Program-made: the position numbers and the translations under genes | In this document: piece by piece, positions 41,521 through 45,863 of the stretch | Layout of the letters: every line of letters begins with the position of its first letter | Numbering within the stretch: the first letter of the stretch is position 1 | Notes under the pieces: model-generated | The model's input: only the letters and a program-made list of their open reading frames with translations | Told to the model about the DNA's origin: nothing | Databases searched by the model: none | Source: Jejubacter sp036620675 | Lineage (GTDB): Bacteria > Pseudomonadota > Gammaproteobacteria > Enterobacterales > Enterobacteriaceae | DNA length: 45,863 bases | NCBI GenBank assembly: GCA_036620675.1 | Contig: JAZHEE010000033.1 | Reading direction: 5' to 3' (one strand)

Positions 41521-42187
41521 CGCCCGGTACTCCGTATCCCGGCGCCTCCCGCGGATCGATAGCGCGGGTAATATAGTCCTGCATCTGGGGAGCATAGGCC
41601 TGCCATAATTCGGCAAGCTGTCCGATGGGATCGCTATCGGCCCAGTCCACCCGCAGGTCGACTATCGGCCAGCTGTAACCGCCTACCACCTTCAGGGCGG
41701 CGGAGTGCACCGGCCCGGCTTCTCCGCCTTTGGCCAGCGCGGCCTGAAGGGCGGACACCAGCCGACCGGGGAGCGGGCCGCTGCTCTGCTCAAAATGGCT
41801 TATCAGGGTATCGACAACCGTCGTATCGGCCAGCATATTCCCTGCCGCCACGCAGCCGCGCCCCCGGGCCTCATGCCAGGTACCGAGCGAGCGGGCACCG
41901 CTAAAGACCGCCGTTTCGCCGCGACTGTCGATAACCGTAATCTGACGGTATTCGCTGAAGTCCCGACCGGCCAGCACCTGCTTCAGGGCCTGCTGAGGCG
42001 TCGCTCCCTGTGCCAGGGCATCAAGAATGTCCGGGCCGAGCTGGGGCAGGGTGATATTCTGGCTCGATACCGCTCCCACGCCGGAACGTGCCCAGGGGCA
42101 GCGCGCCCCAACGGCGATGCTGGATGAGCTGACGGCGATGCCCAGTTGCCCGGTTTCCGGGCAGCGTGCCGCAATAGAAAAGGTCAT
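41513..42187 (-). CDS. DUF1028 family protein
   Basis: A 224-residue protein of the DUF1028 family. It starts MTFSIAARCPETGQLGIAVS and has the conserved VGARCPWARSGVGAVSSQN, plus VIDSRGETAVFSG and GCVAAGNML. The family has an Ntn-hydrolase-like fold with the first residues forming the core strand. No reaction is firmly assigned, but members often lie in operons for amide, hydantoin or base degradation. It has a strong AGGAGG start and lies 11 bp after ridA. Confidence 0.88.
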   Translation of the reverse strand: MTFSIAARCPETGQLGIAVSSSSIAVGARCPWARSGVGAVSSQNITLPQLGPDILDALAQGATPQQALKQVLAGRDFSEYRQITVIDSRGETAVFSGARSLGTWHEARGRGCVAAGNMLADTTVVDTLISHFEQSSGPLPGRLVSALQAALAKGGEAGPVHSAALKVVGGYSWPIVDLRVDWADSDPIGQLAELWQAYAPQMQDYITRAIDPREAPGYGVPGDE

Positions 42188-42198
42188 GGCGCCTCCTG

Positions 42199-42621
42199 TT
42201 ACTGGTTATCCGGAATTACGGCGATAACGTCAATTTCCATCAACCACTCGGGCTGGGCCAGGCCGGCAACCACCAGACCAGTGGAGATAGGAAAGACCCC
42301 TTTCAGCCATTTGCCCACCTCGCGGTAGACCGGCTCGCGAAAGCGCGGATCGGTAATGTAAGTGGTGGTCTTTACGATGTGCGAAAGGTCGCTGCCCGCC
42401 TCTTCCAGCAGTTGTTTCACGTTTTTCATCGCCTGCTCCGCCTGGGCCTGAGGGTCGCCCAGCCCCACCAGATTGCCTTCGAAATCGGTGCCGACCTGGC
42501 CGCGCACGTAGACGGTATTACCGGCGCGCACCGCCTGGCACAGATCGTTGTCCAGGGTCTGGTTGGGGTAGGTGCTTTTGGTATTAAACATGCGGATACG
42601 GGTATGGGTGGGTGAGCTCAT
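42199..42621 (-). CDS. RidA/YjgF-family enamine/imine deaminase
   Basis: A 140-residue RidA-like protein with VRGQVGTDFEGNLVGLGDPQ, QAMKNVKQLLEEAGSDLSHI and VVAGLAQPEWLMEID near the end. The usual Arg of the active-site TxxR pattern is not evident, as TGLVVAGLAQP replaces RTTVGV-type sequence, so it belongs to an Rid subgroup other than the archetype. RutC-like relatives act on aminoacrylate derivatives in pyrimidine degradation. AGGAG precedes the start. Confidence 0.82.
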   Translation of the reverse strand: MSSPTHTRIRMFNTKSTYPNQTLDNDLCQAVRAGNTVYVRGQVGTDFEGNLVGLGDPQAQAEQAMKNVKQLLEEAGSDLSHIVKTTTYITDPRFREPVYREVGKWLKGVFPISTGLVVAGLAQPEWLMEIDVIAVIPDNQ

Positions 42622-42649
42622 GTGTGACTCCTCTGTTCTTCTTTCCTGT

Positions 42650-42671
42650 ACGGCGCCCGTTCAGGCGCCGT
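42650..42671. promoter_or_regulatory. Intercistronic hairpin between permease and ridA
   Basis: A perfect 8-bp stem (ACGGCGCC and GGCGCCGT) with a 6-nt loop lies just after the permease stop in the transcript. T bases flank it only on the plus strand, where no gene ends. It probably tunes or stabilises the operon mRNA. Confidence 0.55.
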
Positions 42672-42678
42672 GTTTTAT

Positions 42679-44088
42679 TCAGCTTATGGGATGTTGCAGC
42701 CCGCTCTGGCGGCGGCGATAGGCGGTGTCACGGGTGGCCAGCCAGTAATAGAGCGGCGAGGTCACCAGCAGGCCAATCAACCATGAAAGATCGGCGCCAT
42801 TGATATAGCGCGAGATGGGGCCGACGTAGAGCGGGGTATTCATAAAGGGGATCTGCACCAGAATCCCAATGGCGTAGGCCAGCAGCGCCTGGGGGTTATA
42901 GCGACCGTAGATGCCGCCATCGACCCGGAAGATCGACTGAATATCGTAGCTGCCCTTGTGGATAGCATAGAAGTCGATCAGGTTGATGGCGGTCCAGGGC
43001 ACCAGAACCACCAGCAGCGCCAGAACCAGATCGACAAAGTGGCTGATAAAGTCGGCGGAGGCGCCGATCGCGGCAATACAGCAGCCGATCAGCACGATGA
43101 TGGAGATCCAGGTACGACTGCGGTGCCCGGGGATCCAGCGCCAGACGAAGGTCTGCACCAGGGTGATGATAGAGAGCACGGCGCCATACAGGTTAAGGGC
43201 GTTATGGCTGATTACGCTCAGCAGGAACAGGATCAGCATTAGCGGGCCAATCGCGCCTGTGGCAAGTTTCACCGCTTCCATGGTTTCCAGCCCCGGCGGC
43301 GTTGCCAGTACCGCCATGGCGCCAAAAATAAACGCCAGGCTGGAGCCCAGGGTCGATCCCAGCCAGGTAGCCCAAAAAGTAGAGGCAACAGAGACCTTTT
43401 CCGGCAGATAGCGGGAATAGTCGGAAACGTAAGGGGCAAAGGCGATCTGCCATAGCGCCGCCAGCGAAACCGTCGCCAGCCAGCCGGAGAGATTAAAACT
43501 GCCGCGGGTCAGGAAGTCCCCGGTGTGGATATGGGTCAGGATATAGCCGAAGCCGACCAGGATCCCTATCCCCAGCACCCAGGTACCGATGCGGTTGAGA
43601 ACGTGAATAAAGCGGTAGCCGATAATGCCGATCGCGCCAGAGCCCACGGCGCCGAGCATAATGCCGACCGGTAGGGGGACGCCGTCGGCGATGCCGTGCA
43701 GCGACTGGCCCGCCAGCACGATATTGGAGGCGAAGAAACCGATGTACATGATCCCGGCGATGACCACAACCAGCAGCGATCCCAGCGAGCCAAACTGGGC
43801 GCGGCTCTGAATCATCTGCGGGATCCCCATCTGCGGGCCCTGCGCGGAATGGAGCGCCATCAGTACGCCGCCGATCAACTGACCGACCAGAATGGCGACG
43901 ATGCCCCATAGCAGATTCAGGTGAAAGAGTTGAATGCCAAGGGCGCCGGTGACGATCGGCAACGGCGCGATATTGCCCCCGAACCAGAGCGTAAACAGAT
44001 CCCTGACTTTTCCGTGCCGATCTTCCGGTGGAATATAGCCGATAGTGTGTTTTTCAACGAGCGGTGGCGATATTTGTGTGTTGGACAT
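42679..44088 (-). CDS. NCS1-family nucleobase/cation symporter
   Basis: A 469-residue permease with about 12 helices, of the purine/cytosine/allantoin/hydantoin transporter family. Conserved parts are HTIGYIPPEDRHGKVRDLFTLWF (cut here), the PQMGIPQMIQSRAQFG loop typical of the family, SDYSRYLPE and DFYAIHKGSYD. It is longer than, and in a different subgroup from, the CodB-like protein at 22942. The ATG at 44088 follows GGAG. It is the first gene of the permease-RidA-DUF1028-peptidase operon and probably imports the compound the operon degrades. Confidence 0.9.
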   Translation of the reverse strand: MSNTQISPPLVEKHTIGYIPPEDRHGKVRDLFTLWFGGNIAPLPIVTGALGIQLFHLNLLWGIVAILVGQLIGGVLMALHSAQGPQMGIPQMIQSRAQFGSLGSLLVVVIAGIMYIGFFASNIVLAGQSLHGIADGVPLPVGIMLGAVGSGAIGIIGYRFIHVLNRIGTWVLGIGILVGFGYILTHIHTGDFLTRGSFNLSGWLATVSLAALWQIAFAPYVSDYSRYLPEKVSVASTFWATWLGSTLGSSLAFIFGAMAVLATPPGLETMEAVKLATGAIGPLMLILFLLSVISHNALNLYGAVLSIITLVQTFVWRWIPGHRSRTWISIIVLIGCCIAAIGASADFISHFVDLVLALLVVLVPWTAINLIDFYAIHKGSYDIQSIFRVDGGIYGRYNPQALLAYAIGILVQIPFMNTPLYVGPISRYINGADLSWLIGLLVTSPLYYWLATRDTAYRRRQSGLQHPIS

Positions 44089-44464
44089 AGCAAACTCCAA
44101 AGCGACAAAGAGACAGGTGAAGTCGTGCTGGTGCCGCATCATGATGGCGGCTTTTTGTTATCGAATTGATAATGCGCACTGTTGCGGCGGTGGGTAAATT
44201 AGTAAGTTTGTTCTCAGGGGTTAGAAAAAAACTATATCTGCTTATTCACCCGAAATAACAGGGTAACTAGTTGTCAGTAATATGAATTTGTGATGGATGA
44301 ACGCGGCGTCAGCGCGTTTAGCTATTACCGTCTGCAAGCCTGGGAATCCCCTTTTAAAGGGTGCAGGTAATTGTAAGGTAGCTGATTTGTTAATTTATGG
44401 TCAGTAACCAGCTTAATACTATTTTACCCTCCCACGGCGGCTCCATAGTCTTGAGTTATTCCCC
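44089..44464. promoter_or_regulatory. Divergent promoter region of the permease operon and the monooxygenase gene
   Basis: 376 bp without a gene. It contains a 13-bp palindrome CCCTTTTAAAGGG (44349-44361) with a central T. I searched by eye for sigma-54 and NtrC elements like those at 22.8 kb and found none convincing. Confidence 0.4.
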
Positions 44465-45742
44465 ATGACTCAGGATACAGAGATGACGCCAGAAACAATT
44501 CAAATCGACACATTAGTGGTGGGCGCGGGGCAGGCCGGTGTGGCGATGAGCGAACACCTGACCCGTCTGGATATCCCGCACCTGGTGCTGGAAAAAAATC
44601 GGATAGCCGAAGCCTGGCGTAGCGCGCGCTGGGATTCGATGGTGGCGAACGGCCCGGCCTGGCACGACCGCTTTCCCGGTATGGCGTTTCCCGGCGATCC
44701 TGACGGCTTCGTGCCGAAAGAGCAGATCGCAGATTACTTTGTCGCCTATGCGCAGCAGTTCAACGCGCCGATTCGTACCGGAGTAGAGGTGAAACGACTG
44801 CGTCGCAACCAGGGGCGCCCCGGTTTTACCGTTGAAACGTCGGAAGGAACCATCGAAGCGCTGCATGTGGTGGCCGCGACCGGCCCGTTCCAGCGCCCGG
44901 TTATTCCGGCGATAGCACCCCAGGATCCGGAACTGTATCAGATTCACTCGGCGCACTACCGTAACCCGCAACAGCTTCCTGAAGGGGCGGTTCTGGTGGT
45001 GGGCGCAGGATCTTCAGGCGTACAGATCGCCGATGAACTGCGGCGCGCCGGGCGCGAGGTGTATCTGTCGGTTGGCCCTCACGATCGACCGCCGCGTTCT
45101 TACCGTAATCGTGATTTCTGCTGGTGGCTGGGCGTTCTGGGGCTATGGGATCTGGCCTCCAGCGAACCGGGCAAAGAGCACGTGACCATCGCCGTAAGCG
45201 GCGCCAGAGGCGGGCGCACCGTCGATTTCCGGCATCTGGCGCATGAAGGAATTACGCTGGTGGGCAGAACCCAGGCCTTTGAGCAGGGGATCGCTACATT
45301 CAACGCCGATCTGGCGGATAATATCGCCCGCGGCGATGAAAACTATCTGGGGCTGCTTGATGCCGCAGATGCCTGGGTGGAACGTAACGGTGCCTCCCTG
45401 CCGGAAGAGCCCGAAGCGCGGGAAATGTTGCCGGATCCCTCATGTGTTACGGATCCGATTCTGAGTCTCGATCTGGCCCGTTCAGGCGTGACTTCGATTA
45501 TCTGGGCGACCGGTTACGCCACCGATCACAGCTGGATGGAGGTCGATGCTTTTGATGAGCTGGGCAAGCCGCGTCATCAGCGCGGCGTTTCCAGTGAATC
45601 AGGCATCTATTTCCTGGGGTTGCCCTGGCTGTCGCGCCGCGGCTCCACTTTTATCTGGGGCGTATGGCACGATGCGAAGCATATCGCCGACCATATCGCC
45701 ACCCGACGTAATTACGAGCATTACCAGCCGTCGGGGGAGTAG
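44465..45742 (+). CDS. FMO/CzcO-like flavin-dependent monooxygenase
   Basis: A 425-residue class B flavoprotein-like enzyme. The FAD-binding motif GAGQAG is at about residues 20-25 (DTLVVGAGQAGVAMSEHL) and the NAD(P)H-binding motif GAGSSG is near residue 180. ATGPFQRPVIP and the C-terminal IWATGY motif characterise FMO/YUC-type proteins. Such enzymes hydroxylate nitrogen or sulfur atoms or perform Baeyer-Villiger oxidation. It is divergent from the NCS1 operon and could act on the same imported compound (inference). ATG at 44465 lacks a clear ribosome binding site; ATG at 44483 has AGGA and is a good alternative. Confidence 0.82.
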   Translation: MTQDTEMTPETIQIDTLVVGAGQAGVAMSEHLTRLDIPHLVLEKNRIAEAWRSARWDSMVANGPAWHDRFPGMAFPGDPDGFVPKEQIADYFVAYAQQFNAPIRTGVEVKRLRRNQGRPGFTVETSEGTIEALHVVAATGPFQRPVIPAIAPQDPELYQIHSAHYRNPQQLPEGAVLVVGAGSSGVQIADELRRAGREVYLSVGPHDRPPRSYRNRDFCWWLGVLGLWDLASSEPGKEHVTIAVSGARGGRTVDFRHLAHEGITLVGRTQAFEQGIATFNADLADNIARGDENYLGLLDAADAWVERNGASLPEEPEAREMLPDPSCVTDPILSLDLARSGVTSIIWATGYATDHSWMEVDAFDELGKPRHQRGVSSESGIYFLGLPWLSRRGSTFIWGVWHDAKHIADHIATRRNYEHYQPSGE

Positions 45743-45803
45743 GGGGCTTTTGGATAAGGTATAAAAAAACCCGGCGCAGATGGCGTTAATGCCGATCAGT
45801 TAA

Positions 45804-45863
45804 GGATCGGTTGATCGATCCAATAGTTGTGTAAGAATCCGGAAACGCTCACTCGTTTCCGGA
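45804..45863. repeat. Two hairpins after the monooxygenase gene
   Basis: GGATCG (45804-45809) pairs with CGATCC (45816-45821). A perfect 10-bp stem, TCCGGAAACG (45838-45847) and CGTTTCCGGA (45854-45863), with a 6-nt loop ends exactly at the window edge, so a following T tract cannot be judged. Confidence 0.5.

Noticed and set aside
44089..44464. Sigma-54 promoter for the second NCS1 operon
   Set aside because: A GGCAC-like stretch exists on the minus strand, but no TTGC lies at the right distance and no NtrC box is present.
1..45863. CRISPR arrays, rRNA or tRNA genes
   Set aside because: I saw no regularly spaced repeats, tRNA-like cloverleaf with a conserved T-arm, or rRNA-like sequence anywhere in the window.

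Overview
The window looks like chromosomal DNA of an Enterobacteriaceae species; the genus cannot be fixed from the sequence alone. Gss, DcuS/DcuR, DsbG, ScsABCD, YnjA-F, YqaE and CynX all read as close relatives of the E. coli or Salmonella proteins. Coding DNA is GC-rich. The exceptions are AT-rich patches around 8.8-10.99 kb, 16.6-17.15 kb and 35.9-36.6 kb.

Layout. 0-1.6 kb: a secreted alpha/beta hydrolase gene broken at about position 80, probably by an insertion sequence, divergent from a TetR regulator. 2.0-7.4 kb: glutathionylspermidine synthetase/amidase (gss), the C4-dicarboxylate two-component system dcuSR, and a MurQ-like SIS protein that has lost the family signature. 7.5-8.7 kb: a ScsA-like small membrane protein followed by dsbG. 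9.1-17.8 kb: a fimbrial island with a FidL-like protein, a MarT/ToxR-type membrane regulator, a four-gene chaperone-usher operon and two LuxR-type regulators. 18.0-21.7 kb: the complete scsABCD copper/redox-stress operon, whose ScsA resembles the protein upstream of dsbG. 21.8-22.8 kb: an Rpn-family nuclease gene with a strong internal ribosome binding site that fits the gene-within-gene antitoxin arrangement.

22.8-26.7 kb: a CodB-like permease, a PucR regulator and a CodA-like deaminase, preceded by two NtrC boxes, a 29-bp palindrome and a near-perfect sigma-54 promoter. This points to a nitrogen-scavenging operon. 26.9-33.5 kb: the ynj region, with ynjA-ynjF convergent to ynjBCDE and a TVP38-type membrane protein. 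33.8-36.2 kb: yqaE, a CynX-like exporter overlapping an NTF2-like gene, and a small AT-rich membrane ORF. 36.7-39.0 kb: a LysR regulator and a Tat-exported amidohydrolase related to cytosine deaminase. 39.5-45.7 kb: a LysR regulator, an NCS1 permease - RidA - DUF1028 - ArgE/DapE peptidase operon, and a divergent flavin monooxygenase-like gene.

Two themes recur. One is periplasmic thiol chemistry (two ScsA-like proteins, DsbG, ScsB/C/D, rhodanese YnjE). The other is uptake and hydrolysis of nitrogen heterocycles or amides (two NCS1 permeases, two CodA-like amidohydrolases, RidA, DUF1028, M20 peptidase, NtrC/sigma-54 control). The best leads are the nitrogen-controlled CodB/PucR/CodA operon with an altered active site, the paired 17-nt repeats linking the MarT-like regulator to the fimbrial operon, the internal Rpn antitoxin start, and the degenerate MurQ.
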